Shown: one piece after another, positions 53,473 to 63,656 of the stretch
How positions within the stretch are numbered: position 1 is the stretch's first letter
How the letters are laid out: the number at the start of each line of letters is the position of its first letter
Source of the DNA: Coemansia sp. RSA 487
Taxonomy: Eukaryota > Kickxellomycota > Kickxellomycetes > Kickxellales > Kickxellaceae
NCBI GenBank assembly: GCA_027577595.1
Contig: JANBRJ010000017.1
Coordinates: forward strand, 179,790-243,789
Reading direction: 5' to 3'
DNA: 64,000 nt
Notes under the pieces: generated by a model
What the model saw: only the letters and a program-made list of their open reading frames with translations
Databases searched by the model: none
What the model was told of the DNA's origin: nothing
Position numbers and translations under genes: made by a program

Positions 53473-53663
53473 GAATGGTAGATTAAAAAGCAAGTACCTG
53501 TTAAAGCAAAGATAAAAATAAGCAAGGTGACATTTAGAGAAGAGAAGGAGCAATCGGCATCAGCAGCGCTTGTGACGATTAATCGCGACATGGCTGATGG
53601 CGACAATCTAGGCGGCTTTCCCACGCACATTTTGAAAAGCAATTTCTAACAGGGAAAACCTCT

Positions 53664-54302
53664 CTACATCCTGCGCTTCTCCTTCTTCATAGTTCGGCGC
53701 ATTTCCTTTTCCTTCTTCAGCCGCTCGCGCTCTTGAAGCTCTTTATCCTTTTCGATCTTTTTCTGGTGTGCCGCTCGGCTGTTCTCCCGCTGCGCCTTCT
53801 CTTTGTCCAGAACCATCTGGACATTGGAATTGCGGACCGCCGTGTCCTGGGGCTTCTCGAGTCCTCCTCCATGGTACACAATCTCAGCCTCACCATCTGG
53901 GCGCTCGACAATCTCCATGTCGTTGTGGTCGTACTTTGACAGCAGCTTTTCTCTCCGCCGCCTCTCCTCCAAAGTCAGCTGTTTCTTCACAGGGCCTGTG
54001 GCGTCGCCAGAGTTTTCTTGCAATTCCTTTTTCTCGGCTTCCAATGCCTGGCCCAATTTCTCCTTGGCCTCCGCTTGTAGCTCCTTCTCCTTCTCTGCAG
54101 ATGCTTCGGACAACTTGGCTATTGCCTGCTGGACCACTTTGCTAAAATCGGTGTCTGAAACCGCTTCAAGGTACCCCAGAATCGCCTCCTGCTTCTCCTC
54201 TGGATCTTCTGTCGAGTCCTCCAGTATGCCCGTGCAGTATTCTATAATCGCTGCATCGTCGATTCCTAGGTCCCAGAGTTTCTCTTCAAAGTAGGCAGAC
54301 AT
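53664..54302 (-). CDS. CCDC43-like coiled-coil protein
   Basis: 212 residues. The N-terminal helical domain MSAYFEEKLWDLGIDDAAII followed by YCTGILEDSTEDPEEKQEAI resembles the conserved start of animal CCDC43. The C-terminal half is a long charged coiled coil (LTLEERRRREKLLSKYDHND, then a Lys/Glu-rich helix ending MRRTMKKEKRRM). The tail could bind nucleic acid. CCDC43 has no well-established biochemical function. It lies upstream of MMAA on the same strand, 191 bases away. Confidence 0.72.
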   Translation of the reverse strand: MSAYFEEKLWDLGIDDAAIIEYCTGILEDSTEDPEEKQEAILGYLEAVSDTDFSKVVQQAIAKLSEASAEKEKELQAEAKEKLGQALEAEKKELQENSGDATGPVKKQLTLEERRRREKLLSKYDHNDMEIVERPDGEAEIVYHGGGLEKPQDTAVRNSNVQMVLDKEKAQRENSRAAHQKKIEKDKELQERERLKKEKEMRRTMKKEKRRM

Positions 54303-54498
54303 TTTCTCTGTTAAACAACAATAATTAGAATGTAATACTAGGGCGACAAAGTATATCCGCGCACCTTATTTGCTATTCGATGGCAAATCAAGACCCTACT
54401 GTAGCCACTACAATGCTGATTATGGACCCCAAATCCCCCCCCCAAATAAGGGCAAATACAATCTCTGGAAAATATTAAAAAAAGGTATTGTTTATTTA

Positions 54499-57417
54499 TC
54501 AGATGTCTTTGGAAGCTCTTTCAATCTCAGAATACAAGGAAAGAAATGAGTCGCGAAACACTCGTGAGGATTCTTTAGGAACTGTTCTATGCGTGTTCGC
54601 TTTCAGCTCCCCTGTCAGCCACCTCATGCTTGTGATCATACTATCAACCTTTCTTTCGCTTGGGCCATGTGGATTGTTGGTATCACACACTTCGCCAGAA
54701 TATGCAGTTCCGTTTGTAGCACCATACAAGGCTGTCTTGGTGTTAAATATGCTGCTGTACACGGCAGCCTGTGTCTCAATGTCTCCTGTTTCCTTGCCGC
54801 TGGCCTGCTGCCCTAAAAACCTAACCAGTTTGTCTTCTCCGCCATTCCGAACCAGCGCCTGGACAAGCGGCTCCTTGCCTGCATCCGACGCTGCCTGGAA
54901 TATATGTACAAGAATTTCGTGCTGGGCTATCCATGGCTGGCCGTCTTGTAATATATGCGACACAATCGCTTGGAGACTAGCCATCGATGATGTTAGCTCC
55001 GCCGCCGTTACATCGCTGGATAGAGCAAAATTTCCGGCCAGGCTGGACAAAAGAGCTATTGGTTTCTCTGCAGCGAACAGTGGTCGATTAATATTTCGAG
55101 CGCACAGAGAGAGAATTTTGCTCGCCCCTGCACTGACATCCCCAATACACGATATGGCCACAGAGATTATTGTAGTTGCCGTTGTGTTGCATTCTATACT
55201 ACGATCCGCTGCGAGGCACTTCTCCATCACTGTATACGCGTACGAATACATAGTCTCGATAAGTCTAATCTTTCTCTGCGGATTTAGCATCCGAATTCCA
55301 GGGACAACTGCTTCAAATGCAGAAAACGTAGCTGCGCTGTTTGATCCATGTAAGCCAGTCTGTGATATACACTGAATAATATTCTCTGCCATGTCTGCCA
55401 TTAATGCCATGGTTTTATCATTCGCGTTTTCGGGATCGAGCAAGTCCCAAGGCAGAATACGAATCAGTGCAAGTCCTGGAACTATAGACTTGTTATATAA
55501 TAAGCGTTCTAGTATTCCATGAAAGAAATTGCGTCGATTTTGGCGCGGGAGGCTTTGTGTCAACGTTGAAAAGAGCTCTGATAGCGTTCTGCTTGCTTCG
55601 TCATCCACATACACACCTTCCTCCAGAATAGCTGAAACAATACTGCTGATTGTAGACTCGGTCGCTACCGGATCCAAGCTGGATTTCGCTACAAGTTTCC
55701 ACGCCTCAAACAGTATTTTGTATCCAAGGCTGCGTCCAGCCTTGTGCATTGCTCCAGTAAGCACAGCTGCTTCCCAAAGTCTGAAAGTATCGGCTGAGGA
55801 CAGACAGCATGAACTAGATGCTATTGAAGCTACCAGTTGCTGATACGACGAGCAATCCTTGTGCTGGTCATTGCTATCAATGTAGCTGTCACTCGTGGCG
55901 GGCAAAACAGTAAAAAGAGGGTCGTGGTCCATTGCCATTGCAAATGCAGCCAGAATCGACGTTTGATGGCCAAGTAGCTGTGCCTGGTCCTCGGTCGAAA
56001 ACGATCCAAGCTCGCAGCACACAACACGAATCATTTCGCAATGCGCTTCGTGGTGATTCAGACCTTTAATCAGGGGCATATTCTCTCCCGTATGTCGGCT
56101 CAATATATCCAGGTGTCTTGTCAATGACGATGTATCGCTTGTAAATAGCGATAGCGCAAACTTCCTTGAAACCGCACAAATAAGGGTGACGACGGTTGAG
56201 GAAATGTCACCAGGCAGCCGCAGTAGTGTTTTTGCCGACAATACTTCGCCAAACAACGTGTCAAGCATTGAAAGCGCAGAAGATCGCGCTTCTTGGTCGC
56301 GAGCCCTTGGCAGTAGCGGAGAGATTCGGAATACAATGAATCTAATGACCATCAGGCTGCTCTTGACGCGTTTGTTTATCTTTGGATCGTGCATGCTGCT
56401 CGCGTCTAATCGCAACAACAACGTCATTAGTTGAGACGCCAGCTCACGTACAGTGCCTGAACATCGGATAACCACCCGCTGGCACTGCTTTGCATTGTCA
56501 AATGAGGCAGCAGAGAACTTTGTAACTATGGCGCACAGGGAGGTCAGCACTGCTTTTAACGATGGCGGCGCACTCATGAGAGGCTTGTGCGCTGCCAATG
56601 CATGCTCGCAATAGCGTTCCATCAACGACCTCTTCATTCCTAAGTCTGTCTTCAAATGCACTTCTGCGCCAAATATACCTGAAATAGTTTCGATCACCTT
56701 GCTACAACGCTTGTATAGGTCTAGCCGCTGGTGCAAAAGATCTTGGTTGGGTACGAACGCTTGGCTGGTGCTAACTGTAAACAACCGACAGACAGCTGCA
56801 AAGAGTTTTGACAAGTAAACGGCTATTGGCCTGCATTGCTCCAGAGTCGATTTCCAAATATCGTGCGATCGAAGGAGACTGTCGCTCCCCTCGCACATGT
56901 AATCGAGACAGTCGCTTGTATTCTCGATAATCGCCAGCGCCAAGTGAATCCAATCAGAAATATCACTGGGCAGCTCGCCTTTGCCTCTGTCCGACGATGC
57001 TGCTTTTTCCAAATAGGTTGCGGCATCATCGCAAAGCTGAGAGAGCTTGGCCAAGCATGAATCGACTGTATGTGCACTGTACAAAGAAACCACGTCTGCT
57101 GCCCCTTGGCTGGACACATGCACAGAGGCCATTGGGATCGATCGCAGAACCAGCGCTATCGCTCTAACACCCGACTCGGTCAATGCTGTGTTGTTGATGT
57201 TGTTAGAAGTCATGTCACCAATCAGCGAAAGAACCACCTCCACATTGTGGCCCTTGCTTTGTATGTCCTCCGACGCAAACGTACTGGTCACGACCGCAGC
57301 CATAGTCTGGTTTAGGTTTACGATATTATCCTGATTAAATATACCATTTTCCTTGGCTTTCGATACCAATGTCCTGGCTGTAGCAATAAGCTCATTGCTG
57401 CTGTTGTCTAGTATCAT
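54499..57417 (-). CDS. FIRRM-like (C1orf112, DUF4487) helical-repeat protein
   Basis: 972 residues, intronless, almost entirely helical without low-complexity linkers. Near the C-terminus, DGQPWIAQHEILVHIFQAAS followed by LVRNGGEDKLVRFLG resembles the region of human FIRRM reading RSWLLEQHTLEAF and NKVVSFLEKTG, and the final short helices also match in position. FIRRM forms a complex with the AAA protein FIGNL1 that regulates RAD51 removal in recombination and mitosis. The assignment is made by eye and remembered similarity only. Other armadillo-like proteins are possible. The 503-base gap to the divergent MCM4 gene may be a shared promoter. Confidence 0.6.
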   Translation of the reverse strand: MILDNSSNELIATARTLVSKAKENGIFNQDNIVNLNQTMAAVVTSTFASEDIQSKGHNVEVVLSLIGDMTSNNINNTALTESGVRAIALVLRSIPMASVHVSSQGAADVVSLYSAHTVDSCLAKLSQLCDDAATYLEKAASSDRGKGELPSDISDWIHLALAIIENTSDCLDYMCEGSDSLLRSHDIWKSTLEQCRPIAVYLSKLFAAVCRLFTVSTSQAFVPNQDLLHQRLDLYKRCSKVIETISGIFGAEVHLKTDLGMKRSLMERYCEHALAAHKPLMSAPPSLKAVLTSLCAIVTKFSAASFDNAKQCQRVVIRCSGTVRELASQLMTLLLRLDASSMHDPKINKRVKSSLMVIRFIVFRISPLLPRARDQEARSSALSMLDTLFGEVLSAKTLLRLPGDISSTVVTLICAVSRKFALSLFTSDTSSLTRHLDILSRHTGENMPLIKGLNHHEAHCEMIRVVCCELGSFSTEDQAQLLGHQTSILAAFAMAMDHDPLFTVLPATSDSYIDSNDQHKDCSSYQQLVASIASSSCCLSSADTFRLWEAAVLTGAMHKAGRSLGYKILFEAWKLVAKSSLDPVATESTISSIVSAILEEGVYVDDEASRTLSELFSTLTQSLPRQNRRNFFHGILERLLYNKSIVPGLALIRILPWDLLDPENANDKTMALMADMAENIIQCISQTGLHGSNSAATFSAFEAVVPGIRMLNPQRKIRLIETMYSYAYTVMEKCLAADRSIECNTTATTIISVAISCIGDVSAGASKILSLCARNINRPLFAAEKPIALLSSLAGNFALSSDVTAAELTSSMASLQAIVSHILQDGQPWIAQHEILVHIFQAASDAGKEPLVQALVRNGGEDKLVRFLGQQASGKETGDIETQAAVYSSIFNTKTALYGATNGTAYSGEVCDTNNPHGPSERKVDSMITSMRWLTGELKANTHRTVPKESSRVFRDSFLSLYSEIERASKDI

Positions 57418-57920
57418 CTATAAAAGCACAGTAAAAAAAGCGAGCAAATGCAAAAAGAAAGAAAAAAACACAAACATCAACCAACAGAAGAAAAAAGAAA
57501 CAGGACATGGGCATTTTATTTGTCAAAGCTTATACTTTTGAGGCTGCGCAGAATAAAGGTACATACTGATTGAGTGATTTGCTGGCAGCACCAAAGAAAA
57601 TCTACTGATTTGGCTCTAAAGCGCGAGAACGTAATTTTCAATCATGGCAACTGTTTACGTTAAGAGCCTTTTTCTTTTCTTGGCTTGGAGTATTGTTGGC
57701 GAAAAATAAACAAACTGCTCTTCGCTTTGTTGAGTTTTTTCTTTTCCCTTTTGTTATTCGCAAAACTAAAAGTTTGTTTCTTATTTATCTATTGCATATA
57801 TTCGTTCTGGCTATTTAGTTAAGGAGCACAAACTAAACATCTACAGAATAGTAGGCTAGCACCTCATTCCTTCCAAATACTCCCTTTTTTTTATTCACGA
57901 CTAGTAGCTAACAGATAAAG
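57418..57920. promoter_or_regulatory. Divergent region between the FIRRM-like gene and MCM4
   Basis: 503 bases serving both genes. It has T-rich and A-rich leader tracts. A TTGGCGAAAA sequence at about 57696-57705 loosely resembles E2F/SBF-type G1/S elements, but one match is weak. No perfect ACGCGT box was seen. Confidence 0.35.
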
Positions 57921-60869
57921 ATGTCTGGAGACCCGTCAAGCTCACCAGTGCTTGGGCATGACTCTGATGCCGAAGAAGCAGGTATGGGCATGGACGAGTA
58001 CAACACGCTTCCCGAGACACCAGCGCCGTTTTCTCCGCCGCCTCTTCCACTGGCACGCAACAGGCTGCAGAGCCAACAGGGCAGACAAGCCGGATTCAGG
58101 CCAGCAGCAGCAGCAGGAGGTACTAGGAACGCTGTTCTTTCGTCTTCGCCGCGTATTGGGTTCAGCGACCTGCCATCGACGCCTGGAGGCGGGTTCGGGT
58201 TTGGACAAAGCAGTCAGCTTGCAGCCGGCGGCATGGCGATGGGGTACTCGGAGGCGCTCTCGTCCCAGCTCGGAGGCATGGGTGGGCAGCAGGCGGGCAG
58301 GTCAGCTACCGGCATGCGTCGCGGTGACCTTGGGTCGCGCGCGCAGGCTCTGTCGTCGGAGCTGGGCGACATGGCGCTCAACGACGTCGACCCCGCTGGC
58401 GCACAGCCGGCGGAGATCCGCACGATCTGGGGCACAATCGTGCACGTGCGCGACGTCATGAGCACATTCAGGGATTTCTTGCTGCACTTCACCCCGGCGC
58501 ACCGGCCACCAGCCAACCACAACTTGTCTGCGTCGGAGCTGCACGAGCCCGTGTATCCTCAGCTACTGAAGCGGATGCACGACTCGGAGATCTACCAGCT
58601 CAACATAGATGCGCAGAACATATGTGCGTACCCGCAATCGCACAAGCTGTACAAGCAGCTGGCCAACTACCCGGAGGAAGTGGTGCCGATCATGGACTAC
58701 GTGCTCACGGAGCTGTACATGGAGCAGTTCCCGGATGCCGACGCAGAGCTGGTGCAGTCAGACCTCAAGGTGCGGCCGTACAACCTCAGCGCATCGACCA
58801 ACATGCGCGACCTCAACCCAAGCGACATCGACAAGCTGGTGAGCATCCGTGGCATGCTGATCCGCTCGTCGTCGGTGATTCCGGACATGGAGCGCGCGTT
58901 CTTCCGGTGCCTTCAGTGCGACTGGACCACGACGGTCGGGATCGACCGCGGCATGATTACCGAACCTACGCAGTGCGGAAACACTGCGTGCCTGCAAAAG
59001 GACACGATCGAGCTGGTGCACAACCGCAGCGCATTTGCAGACAAGCAGCTGTCGCGGCTGCAGGAGACGCCCGAGGTGATCCCCGACGGCCAGACGCCGC
59101 ACACGCTGACGCTGGTGATGCACGACGAGCTTGTGGATGTGGCCAAGCCTGGCGACCGCCTGGAGATTACCGGCATCTACCGTGGCGTGCCTGTGCGCAC
59201 AAACCCGCGCATGCGCACGGTGCAGGCCATCTACCGCACGTACATCGACGTCGTGCACATCCGCCGCCTGGGCCGCAGCCGCGTGCAGCGCAGCGCCGCC
59301 GAGGGTCTTGACACGTCAGAGGCTGTGGTCGATCCGCAGCACGAGGCAGCTGTCGCCATGGGCTCGACTGACGGAGCCGCCGACGGAGCCGACGACAGCG
59401 CAAAGTACCAGGCGTTCACGGTGCAGGAGATCGATGAGTTCAAGCGGTGGTCGCGCGATCCGCGCATCTTCGACATTCTGTCGCGGTCACTGGCGCCCAG
59501 CATCTACGAGCTGGACGACGTGAAGCGCGGGCTGCTGCTGCAGCTGTTTGGCGGCGTGCGCAAGAAGTTTGACCGCGCAGGTGCGCCCCGGGCGCGTGGC
59601 GACATCAACGTGCTTCTTGTCGGCGACCCGGGTGTAGCCAAGTCGCAGATGCTCTCTGCTGTGCATTCGCTGGCCCCGCGCGGCATCTACACGTCGGGAA
59701 AGGGCAGCTCTGCTGTGGGTCTGACCGCGTACGTGACGCGCGATCCCGACACGCGGCAGCTTGTGCTCGAGTCCGGTGCGCTTGTTCTGTCGGACGACGG
59801 CGTATGCGCAATCGACGAGTTCGACAAGATGTCCGAGTCCACGCGGTCCGTGCTGCACGAGGTCATGGAGCAGCAGACCATATCCATCGCCAAGGCTGGC
59901 ATCATCACGTCGCTAAACGCGCGCTGCTCCATTCTGGCCGCCGCAAACCCTGTCGACAGCAAGTGGAACAAGGATCTGAGCATTGTCGAGAACATGAACC
60001 TGCCGCCCACGCTTGTCTCGCGCTTCGACCTGGTGTTCATTGTGCTCGATACCGTCGACGAGACCATGGACCGCCGTATGGCACGCCACATCGTTGGCCT
60101 CTACATCGACGGCGGCGACTCCGACCATGTCGCCGATACCACTCTGCCGATGGTTCCGACCGAGCAGCTCACGCGCTATATCGCCTACGCGAGGCGCTAC
60201 GTGCGGCCCCAGATCACCGAGGAAGCCGGCACTGCGCTGGTCGAGGAGTATGTGGATTTGCGCCGCATGGGTCGTGACACCGCTGCTACCACATCAGGTG
60301 CTGTGCGCGCCGGAGCTAGCGCCAGCGGTCGTGTTACTGCGACTGCGCGCCAGCTGGAGTCGATGATCCGCATGTCTGAGGCACACGCCAAAATGCGGTT
60401 GTCCGACACCGTTGATGTCACCGATGTGCGCGAGGCTTCGAGGCTGATGCGCGAGGCCCTGCGTGAGTCTGCCACGGACCCACGCACCGGTCTCATTGAT
60501 CTTGATCTGCTGACCACTGGCTTTGCTGCCAGCGACCGCCGCCAGCTCGACGCTATCAAGCGTGAGACCCGTAACTTGCTTCTGGCAGCCGTGCGCTCGT
60601 CCGCGTCCGCGTCTGCGCCTGCTGCTGCTGCAGGTGGTCGTTCTTCCAGCTCTACTGCCGATTCCGGTCTGCCTGATGCGCCGCATGCTGGTAACAGTGC
60701 GTCGTACCAGACGTGGCTTGATCGTCTGAACGAGCAGTCGTACGACCCAGTCCCTCCGCGTCTCTTTGACCAAGTCATTCGTGAGCTGCAGACCGAGGGT
60801 ATCATTAATGTCGTGGGCTCTGGTCGCAACATGCTCATTGTTGTCAAACAGAGCGCCATTCAACCCTAA
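57921..60869 (+). CDS. MCM4: DNA replication licensing factor MCM4
   Basis: 982 residues. MCM4 is one of six subunits of the MCM2-7 helicase loaded at origins. It has a long disordered Ser/Pro/Gln-rich N-terminus, typical of MCM4 and a target of DDK. The N-terminal beta domain starts at RTIWGTIVHVRDVMSTFRDF (about residue 173). The zinc finger is FFRCLQCDW...CGNTACLQ (about 328-355), followed by LVHNRSAFADKQLSRLQETP. The AAA+ core shows Walker A GDPGVAKSQML (about 567), Walker B CAIDEFDKM (about 630), sensor 1 ILAAANPVDSKWN and arginine finger SRFDLVF (about 700). A C-terminal winged-helix domain ends in VVGSGRNMLIVVKQ. Strong G+C-rich codon bias. It is intronless. Confidence 0.95.
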   Translation: MSGDPSSSPVLGHDSDAEEAGMGMDEYNTLPETPAPFSPPPLPLARNRLQSQQGRQAGFRPAAAAGGTRNAVLSSSPRIGFSDLPSTPGGGFGFGQSSQLAAGGMAMGYSEALSSQLGGMGGQQAGRSATGMRRGDLGSRAQALSSELGDMALNDVDPAGAQPAEIRTIWGTIVHVRDVMSTFRDFLLHFTPAHRPPANHNLSASELHEPVYPQLLKRMHDSEIYQLNIDAQNICAYPQSHKLYKQLANYPEEVVPIMDYVLTELYMEQFPDADAELVQSDLKVRPYNLSASTNMRDLNPSDIDKLVSIRGMLIRSSSVIPDMERAFFRCLQCDWTTTVGIDRGMITEPTQCGNTACLQKDTIELVHNRSAFADKQLSRLQETPEVIPDGQTPHTLTLVMHDELVDVAKPGDRLEITGIYRGVPVRTNPRMRTVQAIYRTYIDVVHIRRLGRSRVQRSAAEGLDTSEAVVDPQHEAAVAMGSTDGAADGADDSAKYQAFTVQEIDEFKRWSRDPRIFDILSRSLAPSIYELDDVKRGLLLQLFGGVRKKFDRAGAPRARGDINVLLVGDPGVAKSQMLSAVHSLAPRGIYTSGKGSSAVGLTAYVTRDPDTRQLVLESGALVLSDDGVCAIDEFDKMSESTRSVLHEVMEQQTISIAKAGIITSLNARCSILAAANPVDSKWNKDLSIVENMNLPPTLVSRFDLVFIVLDTVDETMDRRMARHIVGLYIDGGDSDHVADTTLPMVPTEQLTRYIAYARRYVRPQITEEAGTALVEEYVDLRRMGRDTAATTSGAVRAGASASGRVTATARQLESMIRMSEAHAKMRLSDTVDVTDVREASRLMREALRESATDPRTGLIDLDLLTTGFAASDRRQLDAIKRETRNLLLAAVRSSASASAPAAAAGGRSSSSTADSGLPDAPHAGNSASYQTWLDRLNEQSYDPVPPRLFDQVIRELQTEGIINVVGSGRNMLIVVKQSAIQP

Positions 60870-61183
60870 CTTATCTGGTTTCTCTTTTTCTTTAGCGTAT
60901 TGACTCGTCACTTCTTAAAAACAACACATATAGCTGGCAGCACATTTGATCAGATTATACAGCTATTTTCAGATCAGATTGGAATAAGGGGGGATCATCG
61001 TTCCAAGAAAAATTGGTGCGATAAAGGAATCACAATTCGCATTTCAATTGATGCAAAATTGCAATGGTTCTTTCTTTCGTTTGTCATTTTCTATCTTTTA
61101 TTTCTCTAGCCCCTTATTTCTACTAGACGTTGAAAAGCACACATACACACGATTTGCAAGGGGAAGAGGATTTTAAGCAAATA
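60870..61183. other. Intergenic before bL28m, 314 bases
   Basis: Contains T-rich runs and a TTTATTTCTCTAG sequence ending at 61109, which looks like the acceptor of a 5'-leader intron of the next gene. No protein is seen. Confidence 0.4.
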
Positions 61184-61555
61184 ATGTTTGGCCAAAACCT
61201 GGCAAAGATTCTACGCGGAACGCCAACCACGCATTTCTACCGCTTGCACAGAGACGGCTTGTTTGGCGATGTCAAAGTCCAGTATGGTAACAACAAACCC
61301 AAATCGCTGCACAAAACACGGCGCTTTTGGCTTCCAAATATCCAGCTCGTCAACCTGTACTCGGCTATTCTTGACAAGACTTTGCGGATCAGAGTGACCA
61401 CGCGTGTTTTGCGTACTATTGATAAGAGAGGTGGATTGGATAACTACCTTTTGGAGACAAAGGACAAGAAGATCAATAGCGAGTTTGGCTTGGAGCTTAA
61501 GCAGAAACTAAAGAATGCGCTGGAGCTTAAAGAGCGGAAACAGGTGTCGTCCTAG
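61184..61555 (+). CDS. MRPL24: Mitochondrial large ribosomal subunit protein bL28m
   Basis: 123 residues from the ATG at 61184. The bL28 family core is plain: LHRDGLFGDVKVQYGNNKPK, then KTRRFWLPNIQLVNLYSA and TLRIRVTTRVLRTIDKRGGL. The short N-terminus (MFGQNLAKILRGTP) is consistent with a mitochondrial targeting start. Yeast calls this protein Mrpl24. bL28 binds the large rRNA near the central protuberance. It is convergent with RNF220, with less than 200 bases between the stops. A spliced 5' leader is likely. Confidence 0.88.
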   Translation: MFGQNLAKILRGTPTTHFYRLHRDGLFGDVKVQYGNNKPKSLHKTRRFWLPNIQLVNLYSAILDKTLRIRVTTRVLRTIDKRGGLDNYLLETKDKKINSEFGLELKQKLKNALELKERKQVSS

Positions 61556-61743
61556 CCAATGTGAGATACAAGCTGCGGTGGTTTGGTTCTTTTTTTCATT
61601 GCCGTTCGATTCAGCCAAAGTTGCACCTCCCCCTTTTACACGCAAACATGAATATACTATATATAAAAAATTAAATGCCAACAAGGAGAGAGGAGTGGTT
61701 GGAAAGCCGGTCTTATTTTCAGTAATGAAGAATGGTAGTGATA

Positions 61744-63656
61744 TTACAAGTAAATGCGGCGAAGGTCTGTTGGCTGCGTGATCTGAAGGCACTGCGGACA
61801 TAGCTTCTTGGTGCCAAGCGTGTGCAGCCAGCACTTTTCGCAGTATACATGCCAACAGTTGATAGATGCACATGGTTTGTCATATGGATCCAGGCAGATC
61901 AGACACTTTTGGACCGATTGCAAGAGACGCTCTTGGTTCTTAAGACGCTCTTTCAATGCATCGATTACCAGTTGAGAAGCTGCAGACGCATTGCCACCAT
62001 CAGACGGGGAGAAGGAAGAGGAGAGGTGTTGCGGAGCTGGCGCGTTTGAAGGTTCATGTGGTGGCGGCGGCGGTTGCGATTGCTCTGTTGGGTGTGCTGG
62101 GCTATCGCCAGCAACTGCATACTCTTCAAACTGTGGGCCGGACGGCTGGTGTCTATGACCGCTGCCCCGCTGCTGACCACCACCTCTTCCAGCTCTCCGC
62201 GCATTTTTGGACCCATCGGCTAGAATCAGATCGTTGTCTGTGTACTGCGATGGGCCATAGTTCGTCTCGTCTTGTTCATCCACATCAACGTCGTCATCGT
62301 TGTCCTTGTAGGCTGAAGAGGATCCAAACCCAAGCCCTGCAGCAACAACGCCGCCCTCAAGCATTGCGGTTGCACGGATCCGCGTCTGGCCACCCCACTC
62401 ATATGCAACCATGGGTCCTTCATCGTCAGCGTCGTTCGTCCCGTTGTTAGGCGACTCCCCAGCGCTCTCCGCCAAGCACTGATCGATGTGTGCATTGACA
62501 GCCGCAGTGTCGCCGTAAATGGCCTTATTGCACATGAAGCAGGTATGTGCTGGCTCCAAGCTAGCAAAGGCGTGCGGAACGGCGGTTCCCCCGGTAAAGA
62601 TCGAGACCTCGAAATCAAGGTCCGAATCGATGCTAGCCTCGCCAGGCGAGCTGCTGCTACTTTTGGATCCGCTGGCATTCGATGTGTGGCGACGCTTGCG
62701 CTGCTGCTGAGCACTGTTATTAGAGCTCAGACTGCGCCCGTTTGCGGTGTTATTTTGACTATTGCCAGCTTTGCTTCTGTTGTTTCCGCTGCTTCTGTTG
62801 CTTCTGCTGCTCCTGCCGCTCCTGCTGCCTGTGGTAGGCGTTGCAGGCTGTGAAGAAGGCATTTCCAACGGCTGTATTTCAACGCTGAGCATTGTTCTTT
62901 GAGTACGCTTCCTACTAGAGCGCCGAAGGCTGTTTTCCGCTTGATGCTCGGTTTCGGGAGACGATGACGAGTTGTGAGACTCCTGTAGTGCGCGCTCGCT
63001 GGGAACAAAGGATGTTTCACTATCGGACGGAGTACCTGTCGCTTCTCGGTGGTTATCCATAGCAGCATCTGACATGGTGCTGAGTGGTGAGTCGCTTTGT
63101 TGCGAGTCCGCTGGATCTTTCAGTGACAGGTTTGCTACCATTGCAGAGTCCATGTTGCGCCTGTGCTGTTCAGTCTTTTGGATCGGACGTGCGGCAGCGG
63201 TCTGTTCGATGCGATCGTGGTTTTGTCTATCGCTGAGTAAACTGCTGTGGCTGAAACTAGGATCCGTTTCGCAGTTCGCTCCGTGCTGTAGTGGCAGCGA
63301 CGCCAACGAAAAATCTACAAAGGAAATAAATGAAAAAAAGAATACGGTATGGGGAAACAACAAAAGTAAAAATTCAGCAATGAAAATGCATTTGAATTAA
63401 AAATTTACCCTTTCCTTGAATGCGTAAAAAACACAGCAAAAAGAAAGCGTAACCCACCGATGTTACAGAACACAGATACCAGTGGATGCGCTTTCGATGC
63501 TCTTCTCCCTCGAATTGCATTCGGCATGTGCTACGGACCTTGGTTTATGTGCTGTCTCGTCGAGCTGACAGCTGTGTATCCTCCAACAGAGGCTGCCTCA
63601 GACAGTTCAAGGGGGTAATAGAGGGAGTGTCTTGCTCGGTTCATTGCGCCGTCCAT
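61744..63656 (-). CDS. RNF220: RNF220-like RING E3 ubiquitin ligase
   Basis: The main exon is 63314-61744. I join it to a first exon at 63656-63539, giving 562 residues, across a 224-base intron with a weak donor (GTCCGT) and a good acceptor (TTTGTAG). The C-terminal RING is diagnostic: CLICLDPYDKPCASINCWHV, then CEKCWLHTLGTKKLCPQC and an end LRRIYL identical in form to animal RNF220. Upstream lie YEWGGQTRIRATAMLEGG and a Cys/His module CFMCNKAIYGDTAAVNAHID, also RNF220 features. The N-terminal third is Ser/Thr/Gln-rich and disordered. RNF220 ubiquitinates nuclear substrates in animals. If the first exon is wrong, a start at the internal ATG near 63153 is the alternative. Confidence 0.85.
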
